Below are positions 22,779-34,823 of a DNA stretch of 64,000 nucleotides, one piece after another (within the stretch, counting starts at the first letter, position 1; each line of letters starts with the position of its first letter). Origin of the DNA: Schistocerca nitens. Its lineage: Eukaryota > Arthropoda > Insecta > Orthoptera > Acrididae. Location of the stretch: NCBI RefSeq assembly GCF_023898315.1, contig NC_064619.1:305326150-305390149 (forward strand), read 5' to 3'. The position numbers and the translations under genes were made by a program. A model generated the notes under the pieces. The model had not been told where the DNA came from and searched no databases. It saw only the letters and a program-made list of their open reading frames with translations.

Positions 22779-22957
22779 AAGTTTATTCACAGTGGTATCT
22801 CGTTTTGGAATTTGTCTCGGAAAACAGATTACAAATGGTACGTAGTACCACACTGTACAAATACATGTACAAAAACCCCTGAGAAATTGCTTTTGACTGT
22901 TCCGAGGAACAAGATAAGTAAAACGTGGTTGCAACTAGCTTATAGAGATCCAAATCG
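22779..22957 (+). repeat. THAP-domain relic, copy 2 (duplicate segment)
   Basis: About 180 bp nearly identical to 21326-21507, from AAGTTTATTCACAGTGG to GATCCAAATCG, with only a few substitutions (CTCGCTTAT/CTAGCTTAT, CCGGGG/CCGAGG). Flanks differ on both sides, so exactly this block was duplicated. Confidence 0.85.
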
Positions 22958-22963
22958 CTCACA

Positions 22964-23059
22964 GAAGTAGAGTACGCTCCAGTCCTCCGATACTGACTTG
23001 CAGGGTGAAGGTGTTGCATAGGTAAAAGCAGCGGAGTTCTTATGAAGTGATCTGCAAAT
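22964..23059 (+). repeat. 96-bp direct repeat, copy 1
   Basis: GAAGTAGAGTACGCTCCAGT ... GAAGTGATCTGCAAAT recurs at 24553-24648 with only about three differences. It directly follows the second THAP block. The two copies bracket the Harbinger-like fragment. Confidence 0.85.
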
Positions 23060-23439
23060 TGCACAGAAAACAAACCCATACAAGAGTTTTCATTCATGTA
23101 TTTAGCTTTGTGTTGGAATCAATGCGATGTAACAGGTCGCCTATCGACGAGACGTACCAAGTGACTTGAAGCGTGGCGTGGCAGACGCGTGGCAGTGTCG
23201 TAGATTGCAAGTGACAAGACGCCCATAAAAGTGATTCAGCTTTTGTAAAATGGAACCACGTCTTCTTCTGTCGATGAACGTGTGCTCGTGTCACTCAGTT
23301 AATGTTAATCAGCAAAAGTATAGAAGACGATGTTACGTACCTCCTTACGGCCATATTAATGTCAACGAACGTGATGCTGTTATGGTTTTTAAAGAGTAGT
23401 ATGCATATTCCCTTTCCCATTTATTTTTTCCGAGGTCAT

Positions 23440-23800
23440 AATACCCTTCGAAGAACTGTGGCTGAAATGTCAAAAGCAATATATCAACACCTGCAGCCTA
23501 AACATTTACCATCACCAACTCCAGAACACTGTTGGTCGTTATTGGAAACTATGAAATTTCTCGAACTAAGTTGGTTGCATAGACGAAGAGCTCCTGCTAA
23601 ATGTGGATAAACATTTTATAATTACAAAGGTTTTCCTTCCGTAGCACTTATCTTTTTGAGATACATAGACATGATTTTTATCAATTTACGTAAGGGAAAA
23701 TGGCCGCAACAGCGATGTTCTTTTAGTAAAGCATCGCTCCGTTCCTGACCTTACACCTATGCCTAAAGAAAACTACAGATTTTCTTATTATTTTGCTGTG
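23440..23800 (+). pseudogene. PIF/Harbinger transposase fragment
   Basis: The frame starting at 23302 reads TVAEMSKAIYQHLQPKHLPS, PTPEHCWSLLETMKFLELSW; after a stop at 23608, TFYNYKGFPSVALIFLRYID and, further on, a broken remainder. This fits the HARBI1-type catalytic region (A-I-LQP--LP-PT-E-W ... W-FP ... NYKG-FS--L). The expected DGKHI block between them is lost. Inactive. Confidence 0.65.
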
Positions 23801-24424
23801 AATGGAGCTCTTCGAGTCACAAGACAGACAATGAAGCATATTCCCTTAGACAGGTGACAAATAGAAAGTGCATACTTAATTAAACACTGTCTAGGGCAAG
23901 AAGATCTCTTGAAAGTTCTTTTGATATGTTAGTGCTCCGGGTATTGGAGAATTCAGTAAATTGTGTCGTGAATAAAATCCACTTGGTAATTTAAGCTGTC
24001 TGCGTGTTACTTTATACGAATTCATAATGGTATTTATTCTAAGTAGTGTGTGTAGCACTGGAACACTCTACTGAGAACTCAGATTAAACCCAAAAACCTA
24101 CAAACAGTGCTACCGAGTTCATTAGTTTCTTTATTGGGACAATTGAAGATTTGCCTCGATATAGCAAAGTGTGTAGGTAGCTTTATATCGGAAGGATCTG
24201 ATATTACATTACACTCAGTAAATCAGTAAAAAAAAACTTGCAGGCAGAAAGCGACAAACAAATTAAACTATTAGCAGTTACGATTCCAGTGTCTGATATT
24301 AGTTACAGTCCTTTCCACAACTTCTGGGGCGTTCCTGTTGCTGTGTCCAGTGCTGGTGTGGACGTTAAGTACTTGGATATGTCTCCTCAAGACCAACGAA
24401 ATGAATATTGAACTCAGAGTCTAT

Positions 24425-24548
24425 GTCAGCATGAAGTTATTTAAAACAATCGCGGAAAACCTAAATCTGGTTGGCCTAGTGCTGTTTTGAACCGTCGTCC
24501 TCTCGAATACGAGTCCCGTGTGCAAACCACTGTGCCATCTCACTCGTT
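24425..24548 (-). repeat. Type D SINE head fragment
   Basis: Minus strand reads GAGTGAGATGGCACAGTGG (A box), ACTCGTATTCGAGAGGACGA, CGGTTCAAAACAGC, then AGATTTAGGTTTTCCGCGA. Same head as the 22391 SINE but more complete at its 5' side and truncated in the tail. Confidence 0.7.
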
Positions 24549-24552
24549 CACT

Positions 24553-24648
24553 GAAGTAGAGCACGCTCCAGTCCTCCGATACTGACTTGCAGGGTGAAGG
24601 TGTTGCACAGATAAAAGCAGCGGAGTTCTTATGAAGTGATCTGCAAAT
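24553..24648 (+). repeat. 96-bp direct repeat, copy 2
   Basis: Second copy of 22964-23059, immediately next to the SINE head at 24425-24548. Confidence 0.85.
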
Positions 24649-25269
24649 CATCGCCACAGCACGTAATGGAGGTTATTTTTAATCCATAACATAACAGCCA
24701 TTCCCTAATCTATTCCCATCTGGTATGGAGCAAAGAAAGAAAGAAAAGAAAGTTTTCTGGGTGCTTCCGTACGAAATCTAGTCTCGATTGTCTCATTCTC
24801 ATGATCCGTACGCCAGGTATACCGACTCTCCAAATATACACAATAATCTTCCGAAAGATTAATAGCGTCTTCCAGACATTTATCTAGGAATTCCCGGAGC
24901 ATCTCTGTTTTTTTATGGTAGGCAGGTCTATTAATGATCCTAAAGACGCATCTTTCAATTTTTTGTCGGGTTGTCTTGATAACTACACTGCAAACGAAAG
25001 GGCAGGACTCTAAATTAAATTACACGGGTTACACCAGAGTTATGCATACACTTTCTTCGTCAGAACGAGCAGATTATTTACTTCGCAGATGTGATTCGAG
25101 AGAGGCGGTTAACAGTGCCGGCTGTTACCGGTCATATCAGATCATTTCGGGTTGCTTACAGCGGACCGCGTCACTGATGCCGTGTATGACTGCCTCATTA
25201 CTTTTTACATGCTGAGACAGTGAAACGGTGACGTAATTGATGCGTTACTCTACAACAGAACTGAAAAGA

Positions 25270-25299
25270 TTATATATATATATATATATATACTTTCTT

Positions 25300-25346
<47 letters not shown>
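25270..25346. repeat. (TA)n microsatellite
   Basis: Two TA runs separated by CTTTCTTCT. Confidence 0.95.
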
Positions 25347-25347
<1 letters not shown>

Positions 25348-25366
25348 ACGTTCCATTAACATACCG

Positions 25367-25442
25367 TGTGTGTCGTATACGATAAATGCGACGTCGTTTT
25401 GCCTGTGTCTGTCGTATATGATAAATGCGACGTCGTTTTGCC
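25367..25442 (+). repeat. Two-unit tandem repeat (about 38 bp)
   Basis: Two units share GTCGTATA(C/T)GATAAATGCG followed by ACGTCGTTTTGCC, directly after the microsatellite. Confidence 0.85.
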
Positions 25443-26934
25443 TTTCTAAGCTTTCGATTTACATGTCTGATGTTCAGAATTTCTGCCACGCTATAGCGTG
25501 ATCCATCTAACAGTTTTACAGTGTGAAATGCTTCCTTTACACTACGTTAAGTCTTCCTACTAAACAAATATTTTCAGTGTATTCCAAAAATTCTGTGTCA
25601 CACTTCTCCAGATCGTAAATGGGACTTAATGGATTATGCTTATACATGAGATCTTACATCTCGAATAAAGTCGTTTGAACGCAAAAAAAGTGCTCACGCG
25701 TTCTGTACTCTCGAGCTAATGTTGATGTGATTAAGCACAAACCATCTCGATATGAAGTTGTTATGTTCGTAGGCCGAATTTTATCTATGCAGTAAATTCT
25801 AGCCAAGTTGGTCGAAAAGAACTGATGCATGCTCAGCCACGCATAGTGCACGCAAATAGGCTATCTCCACAGCACAGATATCTCGCAAACAAATGAGCTG
25901 ACGTATCATTGCATTGAAACCATAATGCCTCACAAATATTCAATGATACATCCCAAGATGGTAGCCCACCACACAGGAAAACAACTTCCGTCGATTTTAA
26001 TTTCCTTATAGCACGGAGTAGATCAACTCCAGACATTATGTTCCATTTCAAAACTGTATCTACTAACTTTTGACTAGAATTCCTGGAAGTGTGTCAATTG
26101 AATTGTGGGGCACATTGTGTAAGAAATCTGCGACATTTATGAGGGCACTGCACATACCCATTCTGCTAACATAAGCTCGAAATCCGACACATTTCACGTG
26201 CCGGATTTTCCATAAACTGTGAATTTAGCACATCGAGACTAACGAATATTTTAGAGATACTGAGAAAATGTATTTCCTCGCAAGAGTGGGCCGTACGCAA
26301 TTTCCAGAAAGTTACCTGGACTTACAACAGAAGCCACTACTAAAACAGGAACTGCAGATTTCCCCGGGTAACCGATAACATGGCATCATGTTAAATGGCA
26401 AACACGTAACTAAAAAGATAATTTGAAGAGTTACTCGTTACTTTATAGTGTTCAAAATGAGGTATAAAGGCGGAAGACATAGGCTCTGATCATCATGTTT
26501 TAACTCTTGTTTCATTATTCTTCCAATTGTAAAGACATTTAGATTTGCTAACAATGATACGGCACTAGCCGCTAATTTCTAAAAGAAAGTGACTCACAAA
26601 TATAGCGAAACAAGAGCAAGTTCCCGAACAGTAGTAATAATATACCTTGCCTCATTGTGCAAGACAACGATGAGAGTACATTATGTGATCTGTGACACAC
26701 CCGAGAGCCAAAGCGCACGCTGATTTCATACGTTTTTGTATTTACAGTAGTTTTGAAGATCAATAACGGCACAGTAAATAACAGCACAGTCAAAGTAGTA
26801 GTTTTTAAAATATTTGTATAGTTCATGAAACTAATTATAAACACAGGAAGTTGATTAAAATAAAGCATTACACAGAGGTAAACACTGCACAGCCACCCCA
26901 CCTCCCACCCCTCGCCCTGAAATACTCGATGTGT

Positions 26935-27270
26935 AGAAGCCATTCAGGGCGTGAAGAAAGACAAGACGCCCGGCCTAGTGAGGATGGTGTTGCAATAGAA
27001 ATATTTCAAGCTGCAGAAAAAGCAACACAGTCGGAAACTGCTAAACTGTTTACTAATTATCCATGGACAAGGACAATTCCCTTCTATTTACTGGAAAATT
27101 ACTTGGACGCAAGATCAAAAGCTAAAAGCCTATCAGTACCTTCTCTGCATTGTACAGGGCATTCACTAATATTACCATTCATTGTAAAGAACAAGTTACT
27201 TATTATTAGGCAAAAGACAGCCTGGCTTTAGAAGTGGGTATATCAAAATTTACGTGTAAACTTCGCTGAT
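26935..27270 (+). pseudogene. Non-LTR RT fragment (RTE/L1-like fingers)
   Basis: Broken frames give VKKDKTPG-like, EDGVAIEIFQAAEKATQ, TAKLFTNY and TRTIPFYLLENYL, then GKRQPGFRSGYIKIYV. These correspond to the K-PG-DG-EMF, RTIP and Q-GFR-GYST motifs at the start of L1/RTE-type RT domains. The catalytic palm is absent. Heavily decayed. Confidence 0.55.
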
Positions 27271-27464
27271 ACGTTGGACTGGTTATTCTCACAAATGTGA
27301 GTTTGGTTTATGTGAAATAAAAACTGCTAACATTAAAACTGAAAGGAATCCAAACTGATAGTAAAACCGTTGACAAGTGACTGCGAATTTTCTCTGTAGA
27401 TAATATGGCAAATTTTGAAAATGTTGCGTTTGTGTCCGTACCTACTGCAACTATTGCACTGAAA

Positions 27465-27705
27465 CCTAGCAACAAGCGATAAGACTCTGGACTTCCATTC
27501 AGAGGACGGTGGTTCGAATTACCACCCTCTCACCAGTATAGGGCTTTTCCGTGGATTCTCTAAATCGCTTGAGGCAGATTCCGGGATGGCTTTTTTGAAA
27601 AGGATACGGGCGATTTCCTCTCTATACTTTCCCAGCATCAATAACATCGTCACCGATGGGATGCTGAACACTAATCGCTCTTCTTTCTTTCTATTTGTCT
27701 CAAGC
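27465..27705 (+). repeat. Type D SINE, degenerate copy
   Basis: Head with GGACTTCCATTCAGAGGACG and B box GGTTCGAATTACC, then CCGTGGATTCTCTAAATCGC, CCGGGATGG and AAAGGATACGGGCGATTTCC, matching the order of the 22391 SINE with many substitutions. No TSD recognised. Confidence 0.65.
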
Positions 27706-27949
27706 CATATACTGAACAATGATTTATTATACAGGGTCATCTACAGTCCATTTGCAATTCCTATCACAAGGCTTCACATATCTGCATTTATGACATTAAA
27801 ATTGGAAATAATAAAAGAAATAAGAAGAAGACAGTTATAATTTATGGACTTAGAACAAATAACATTTTGTCGTGAAGACAGTTATCGACATCCTTTTTTT
27901 TTTTAATTGCACACATAATATTTCGTCCAAATTTATGGTACTCGCACGT

Positions 27950-29015
27950 CATGGTGACAAATGAAATGAAAGAAAAGTAGGAGCTCCAGATGGAAAAGCG
28001 TAAAAAGAAGCACTTTTGGCGCGGGTCGGACGAGCCAAGGGTCATTTATGTTAGTCTGGTCAGTCAGATGCTGGCACAGCGCAAAGAGTACAGAACAGTA
28101 ATGTGAGTTCCGTGGAATCAAGTCCCCACGCGGAAATTTCTGTTTTAAGTTTTTACGTTACTTACACTGCAAATAAACCGACATGATGCTCAGTATATTG
28201 TAATTATCAATACTTTCGTAAAAGGCACGAAAAAGAAAGGGAAAGAAAAATTTGGCACAGCAGATAAACTTCCAAGAAAGAATTTCATTGACAGAATCCA
28301 CGAGGACGCTGCAAATAAATTTCCAGGAAAGGATTGTAACGCGTACACGACAAGTTTGTATATAAAATAAGGTTCTTTTATTATTCTACAGTTGATGATT
28401 TACACTTTCTGGGGTTATAGTCTTCGTAAAACAGGGGAAGTACTAATTTTCTCGGCAGTTTGCACACGTTATAAACGCTGCATTTTTACAATTTGAAGTT
28501 TTCATTCAAAAAAACTTGACTTACATTGAACCAAGGTACTCTCTCATCTCACAGTTTACAGAAAACCACGCTTAATGCTGTTCGAAGGTCAAAATGAAGC
28601 TAATGGAATACGAAGTCCTGTACTCTTTAATTACAGTCCCTTCTTGGTAAGTTATTTGCAAAGTGGTCGTGGACGCTGTAAGTCAGTCCCTTCGTGGAAA
28701 CTTAATTGCTATCCCAATTTTTTTTGGCTTTCTTTTCAAGAATTTTATGAAAATATTGGGAAATACAATACACTGAGTATTTCATTTTGTTTGCAGTTTA
28801 AGCAATATAAAAACTGAAAGTAAGGAAATCACCCGCGTAGGGAGTCGACTGCACGACCCTCGGATTAGCGTTCTGTACTCTTTCCCTTGCGCCAGTCGCT
28901 GCCTACAAACTGCACTCTCAAAAATAGCTCACACGTCGCCCGACCCGCGCCAAAAACACTATTTTTTTCTAAAGGTTTGGCCACCTGAAGCTCTCACTTC
29001 TGCCTCTTTCAGTTC
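27950..29015. repeat. Long foldback element with 0.45-0.5 kb arms
   Basis: The left arm (from about 27960) and the right arm (to about 29010) are inverted copies. Anchors: TTTGGCGCGGGTCGG at 28015-28029 against its complement at 28942-28956; AAAGAGTACAGAAC at 28084 against GTTCTGTACTCTTT near 28870; CTCAGTATATTGTAATT at 28190 against the complement near 28770; and CCACGAGGACGCTGC / GTGGACGCTGTAAG. It has no coding capacity. The arms have diverged by roughly a quarter, so the element is old. Confidence 0.75.
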
Positions 29016-29348
29016 TGGCTATGCTTTGTACACACCATTAATCTGGACGATATTGATGATGAGGAGTTGGCGCGGTCCACTTGTCAGGCGTCGGGCACCT
29101 GCGCTTGAGGATTGCTGCGATAGTCCTCATATAATACTAGCACTCTGCGCTCTATTCAGCCTGAGAAAGTATTACTTAGTGGTCATCTGACGCTGCTTTC
29201 TGTTGATATGAAAAATAATTTTCGGTTTACTTTCTTATGTTGCCACATATGAGCAGAGTTGACAAAGTGAAATAGATACTGCAGGTCTAATCTTGTAGAA
29301 TGTTGGACAGCGTCATGTTCCTCTTCAGTTTTCTACTACACGATCAAT

Positions 29349-29380
29349 GTTTCAACCCCTCTGCTGGGATCTTCTTCAGG
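29349..29380 (-). other. Hammerhead-like hairpin motif beside Penelope relic
   Basis: On the minus strand: CTGAAGA, then GATCCC paired with GGGGTT, then GAAAC. CTGANGA and GAAA are the two conserved core strands of hammerhead ribozymes, which have been reported in Penelope terminal repeats. Here one extra A separates the core and stem, so catalysis is uncertain. It lies just upstream of a GIY-YIG endonuclease fragment. Confidence 0.45.
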
Positions 29381-29489
29381 ATTTTATGGTGTTCACATTT
29401 TACCTGAACACTGTCCAAGACAAGTGATGTGTTATCTCATAAAAGGGAGTATGTCTGCACTTATGCTGAAGAAGTGCGGTTACTGGATA

Positions 29490-29745
29490 AAGTTTCTTTG
29501 ACTATTGTTGGTCGGCCATCGTCATATAGGGGAAACTGGAAGGACTCTAAGACAACGAACTGAAAAACGCGAATGCTACATTTGGTTAAAACAAAGCGTG
29601 GAGGATGCTGAAGCAGATATTCATCACTGCAGCTGGGACACTGATTTCAACAACGTACTTGTGATGGCCAAGGAAACCAGAATTTATAGAAGGAAAGTCC
29701 GCTAATCGACTGAGTTTTCCAAGAACGAATAAAACTCAAATATGT
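29490..29745 (+). pseudogene. Penelope-like element GIY-YIG endonuclease fragment
   Basis: The frame 29505-29705 reads RHIGETGRTLRQRTEKRECY, then DTDFNNVLVMAKETRIYRRK and VR. Penelope endonucleases have Y-IG-T-GR-L--R--EHK and end with DF--T-VLA----Y--RL-REAIEI, in this order. The reverse transcriptase is not upstream, so only the 3' end remains. It makes the hairpin motif next to it easier to interpret. Confidence 0.65.
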
Positions 29746-29749
29746 AGTG

Positions 29750-30615
29750 ATTCAGCTGGCCTCACCGATAGATTTTATGCAACCTGCATCAGCGTCAAAA
29801 ACCGCGTGCGAAATTTTCATATTTTCTCACTAACTGCGCCCAAAATGAACTGGGCCTTTTTGTTGGAAATTTAATGTAGTTAAATTTTGTACTAGGAGAT
29901 GTACTCTCTGGAGGCCACAGTTTTCGAGTTACTCACGTAAAACGCGTTTGAAGGTCACTTTTGTAGGTTTTTCTTGAAAGATATAATTCGAAATCTACGG
30001 CCTCCAGCGGCAACGTACCTCAGTACAAACTTTAACTGCATTAAATTCCCTTCAGACAGGTGCTATTCATAATTTCTGTAGGACTAACAGTTTGTGCATA
30101 GCGAGTGAAGGAATATAAAAATTTTGCACGTGGTATTTGGAGGCACTGCGGGTTGCCTAAAACCCGTGAGTAGCGGCAGCTGAATCCCTCTGCAGGGAAG
30201 GCGAATATAGGCATCCAGCTTTGTGGCTTCCTGCCACCAAGGAAACACAGCCACGAAGAGCGAGGAATTTTGTATGACAAATGAGAAATTTCAATTGCAA
30301 AATTTGAGTCGATATGGAAGTAAAAAAAAGAAAAAAATATGAAAGTGATTAAAATAGTACCAATAGGATCATTGAGAGTAAAAATTATTTTCGAACAACA
30401 AAGGAGTGGAGGTGCATTTAGAAGATCAATTTGAGAGGCATTTCACCGTGGTTCCATTTGTCAACCGACTCAAAAAGATTATATCCAAGTAAATTGTATT
30501 AAATTTCTCGTCTGCTTCGATACAAACGATATGTCATCAGGTAGGTAATTTGAAAGGCTTAGTCGGAAAGTGTGTTTGGAGGCGAAGGAAGTACAACAAC
30601 ATTTGAGTCCGGGGC
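29750..30615. other. Unassigned sequence
   Basis: No domain or repeat border recognised. Confidence 0.3.
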
Positions 30616-30619
30616 ACAA

Positions 30620-30965
30620 ACAGGCAATCACTCAGGCGGAGCGCGCGCGGTCGCCACGGCGCGCCTGGTTATCGCGGGGATCGGCCCGTCGTCGGCTGTG
30701 GTGGACAGTGACAGAACTGTTGTCTCCTGAAGGCGCGGCGCGTGGGGCCAGTTTGTTTGGCGCTGACAAACGCGTCCGGCGGCATGACTGATGAATCAGG
30801 GCGTCTACTCGGCTAATGTCTTAATGCGGCCGGGGTGCGGTGATCCATCAGGTGCGGCCGCCGCGTCGACAGCGGAAATGCTGTACAGAGACGGTCACGC
30901 ACCAAAGCAAAGCCCGTCTTGTCGGCGATCAGTCGCCTGTCTCCACTGGCCATCGCGGAAACAAC
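30620..30965. promoter_or_regulatory. CpG-rich island 4
   Basis: CpG-rich block with GCGCGCGCGG, CGGCCGGGG and GCGGCCGCCGCG words, a ATGACTGATGAATCAGG segment at 30784-30800 and TCTTAATGCGGCC at 30820. No TE hallmark. Candidate regulatory DNA. Confidence 0.4.
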
Positions 30966-30969
30966 GAAA

Positions 30970-31745
30970 TTTGAATTGTTTTTCTCTTCCAGTAGCATAC
31001 AAACTCGGAATTGTAAATTAGCTAAGGACGAACAAAAGATCACAATCTGCTGGGAAAGGAGTACTTAGGTTCTTTTCGAAAAAATTCACTCCATCCCGTA
31101 CAAATGATGTCCCGAAATATACACACATATACCGGGTTTCTATCCTTAGAATCGTCAAGTGCATTTTCTCTGATGTTTCGGCAGACAATTTCGTTCTTAT
31201 ATTATGAAGCTAGAGTCAGCCCAAGTAATTACTACTCATCAAATTCTTCATGCGACGGCCAGTGTCAACAGGAATCGTCGGTTTGACTCCCATTACAAAC
31301 AAAATTATTTTTAAATCGGAATTTCAGGCGCCCATTCGACGGAGTGCTACCAAATTATTCTATCCGACAATCGATATGTATTAACACGGACAGTAAAACA
31401 TGAAGAATCAGCAGCAATCCAGCAACGAATCGGTAGTGCTGCATGTAACTCGGGCCAGGATACTGTTGTCACTGCTCGAGTACTGATTATTCTTCGAGTT
31501 TTGCCGTCCTTGTTAATTGGTATCGCCAAAACTAATATCACATTAGACTAATTTAGACCGCTCTATCGAAAGGGCAAGTAAAATTTCACTTTGAAAATCA
31601 TTTTATTTGTTCGTCACATGAAAGACGTGAGGAGCTTTATTTGTTTGGGGTGACTTCATCTTCAGAATGCAAAAACGGAAGTTTATTTATCTGCTGAAAC
31701 AACGTAAAAAATATGCCTGACGACTCTTATGAGAGACGCCCTTTA
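30970..31745. other. Unassigned sequence
   Basis: No gene or repeat recognised before the Tc1 terminus at 31750. Confidence 0.3.
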
Positions 31746-31911
31746 TGTACGCTGAGGTGGCATAAGTTGGATACCTCCTAATATCGTGTAGGACCACGTT
31801 TTGTTCGGCGTAGTGGAGCAACTCGACGTGGTGTGGACTCAAGAAGTAGTTGGAATTCCGCTGCAGAAATACTGGGCCATGATGCCTCTATAGCTGTCCA
31901 TCATTGCCGGT

Positions 31912-32987
31912 TGTAATGGTCGCCTAGTCGTAGATATTGCTAATTGCTATAATCGCACTATTTCACTCCAATTTACGGAGCTTGTTAGCACTTGATGTTA
32001 GGTTGGCACCATTAATATGCATTGTAGTAAACGCTGCTGTGTCTCGATGCTGATGCTGGCTCTAAATCTGGTTGTCTAGGGTAAAAACATGAGGTCCCGT
32101 GTTTTTTATGTGCTTTTGATGATAAAGAACGAGCGAAACCAACAAATATGCAAACTTCAAATATTTATTACTCTGGTGGCCATCTTAACTCCACTGTCCA
32201 CCAAAGTCCATGACACAACACAAAGTAGTACTTCCTTTACATGTTCTTTGCATTGTTTATCCACCTCAAACAATAACACACAAACACACTTTACCAAAGT
32301 GACGTTCCGACTGCGCCCTCGACCCTTCTTGCTGCTTGTATTTATAACATTGTCAAAGAACTACTAAAAGAGATATAGTTTATAAGTCACATGTACATCT
32401 GTTATCATAATTTGTGCAGAAAAGTTATTAATTTGCATCGAGTGACATAATTTAACATGTTATTAAAATGACAGACAGATTTGTTGACTTGACAGAATAA
32501 TTCTTTGTTACAAAAAGGCCGTTTTTTAGAAGTTTGTCAATTGACTTCTCTAATTTGCATAAATAAGTAAGTAACATGAATTATTAAGAATTACATTGGT
32601 TTTCGTCTAAAATAGGATTGATTACATGAATACTGAGTCAAAACGCTCCTAGTGAACAAATAGGTTTCACTGGGTGATTTTTATTTAAGGAGATCCAAAT
32701 TACCTAAGTTGGCCACCATTTTTCGTACTTCATATTAATTATTTAAGATAAACTTAGTGTTTTTACATGATGACATTTGCTGTATCAGTGATCAAGTGAT
32801 ATTAACTTTTGTGTGGGTCAGTTATTCAGTATAATTTAATAGGTTGACTGTTTATGGAGACATGTTGTGCAATCATTGTTAACATACACAATAACTTTTC
32901 TATAATCATAAATACTCGTTAAACTGGTTGAATTTGGAGGGTATCGCATACTTCATTAAAGTAAAGCCTTTAATATGTTCCGTTACA
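31912..32987. mobile_element. Probable solo LTR (1,076 bp) inside Tc1
   Basis: Termini TGTAATGG...CCGTTACA, i.e. TG...CA with a short inverted repeat, flanked by the 4-bp duplication CGGT at 31908-31911 and 32988-32991. Tc1 sequence stops at 31911 and resumes at 32991. AT-rich and non-coding. Ends and TSD fit a Gypsy-type solo LTR; a TIR-only DNA element with 4-bp TSD is the alternative. Confidence 0.65.
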
Positions 32988-34576
32988 CGGTGCAGGGTTC
33001 TGTGAACGAAGTGACCTCTTATGTCCCATAAACGTCCGATGGAATTCATGTGGGGCGATATGGGTGGCCAAATCATTCTCTCGAACTGTCCATAAGGTTC
33101 TTAAAACCAATCGCGAATATTTGAGGCCTGGAAAGATGGCGCTTTCTCATTCTATAAGAATTCCATCGTGGTTTGGCGACATGAAGTCCATGAATAGTTC
33201 CACGTAGCAGAACATTACTTTTTACTATTAATGATCGGTTCAGTCTGACCAGAGGACAAAGTTCATTTCATGTAAACACATCTCACACCATTATGGAGCC
33301 ACCCAAGGTTGCACAGTGTCCTATTGAAAACTTGGGTCCCTGACTTCGTGGGATCTGTGCATTTTCTGACCCTACCATCAGCTCTTAGCAGCTGAAATCG
33401 GGAGTCATTTGACCAGGCCACAACTTTCCAGTGGTTTAGATTCCAACAGATACAGTCACGAGTCCAGGAGAGGCGATGTGGTACTGTTAGCAAAGGCAGT
33501 CGCATTGGTCGTCAGCTGTCATAGCTCGTTAACGCCAAATTTCGCCTCACTTTCCTAAGGATACGTTCGTAGTGCGTCCCACATTGATGTCTGCAGATAT
33601 TTCAAGCAGTGTTGCTTGTCTGTTAGCACTGACAACTCTACGCAAAAGCCGCTGCTCTCGGCCACTAAGTGACGGCAGTTGGCCACAGCGGCCGGCGTGG
33701 TGAGCGATAATGCCTGAAATTCTGTATTCTCGGCACGCTAATCACACTGGGGAATACTGAATCCTTAATGATATCCGAAATGGGATATACCATACGTCTA
33801 CCTCGAAGTAACATTCCGCGTTCAAGATTTGTTTATTCCTGTCGTGCGGCCATAACCTCATTGGAAACATTTTCACATTAATCACCTAACAAGGGAACCT
33901 CCCCATCGTACCTCCCTCAGATTTAGTTATAAGTTGGCACAGTGGATAGGCCTTGAAAAACTGAACACAGATCAATCGAGAAAACGGGAAGAAGTTGTGT
34001 GGAACTATGAAAAAAAATAAGCAAAATATACAAACTGAATAGTCCATGCGCAATATAGGCAACATCAAGGACCGTGTCAGCTAAGGAGCGCCGTGGTCCC
34101 GTGGTTAGCGTGAGCAGCTGCAGAACGAGAGGTTTTTGGTTCAAGTCTTCCCTCGAGTGAAAAGTTTACTTTCTTTATTTTCGCAAAGTTATGATCTGTC
34201 CGTTCGTTCATTGACGTCTCTGTTCACTGTAATAAGTTTAGTGTCTGTGTTTTGTGGCCGCACCGCAACTTTCCGATTCCTTACAGTTCGGAAAATATTC
34301 ATTGACCTTGTTATTGAAGTCGCGAACTATATTTGCTGGATTCATATTTCCCGCGGAATACATCTCACGTATTTAATGCACTCTCGTCCAAAGTAGCGAA
34401 CAGTCAACTGCGAGCCAGGGAGCCTCGTTAGCAGGAATACTCTCTCTTCCGTGCGCTGTAGTCGACTGACGTCGTGTGTTTCGATGTTTGTTTAGGTGTA
34501 GCGTCCCCATACTACGGCGCAGTTTCCTCGCATCGGACGGACGGACAGATAATAATTGTCTGAAAATAAAAAAAAA

Positions 34577-34823
34577 AAGTGCTAGTTCTGCAAGGTTCGC
34601 AGGAGAGCTTCTGTAAAGTTTGGAAGGTAGGAGACGAGGTACTGGCAGAAGTAAAGCTGTGAGTACCGGGCGTGAGTCGTGCTTCGGTAGCTCAGTTGGT
34701 AGAGCACTTGCCCGCGAAAGGCAAAGGTCCCGAGTTCGAGTGTCGGTCGGGCACACAGTTTTAATCTGCCAGGAAGTTTCATATCAGTGCACACTCCGCT
34801 GCAGAGTGAAAATCTCATTCTGA
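34577..34823 (+). repeat. tRNA-like repeat (type F), left end missing
   Basis: Shares GCAAGGTTCGCAGGAGAGCT, TAGCTCAGTTGGTAGAGCAC (A box), TTGCCCGCGAAAGGCAA (anticodon-arm-like), GGGCACACAGTTTTAATCTG and ACACTCCGCTGCAGAGTGAA with the element at 48650-48934. The left terminal inverted repeat seen there is absent. It sits in the loop of the MITE. Confidence 0.75.

Larger units (their letters stand above)
24660..26930. other. Unassigned AT-rich sequence
   Basis: Apart from the microsatellite and short tandem repeat at 25270-25442, I recognise nothing here. Open frames are short and motif-free. Confidence 0.3.

Noticed and set aside
25270..25346. (TA)n tract as a replication or attachment site
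   Set aside because: A plain microsatellite without supporting motifs.
34680..34756. Sequence resembling a functional tRNA gene
   Set aside because: It belongs to the type F repeat, also present at 48650-48934, and the acceptor stem does not pair convincingly.
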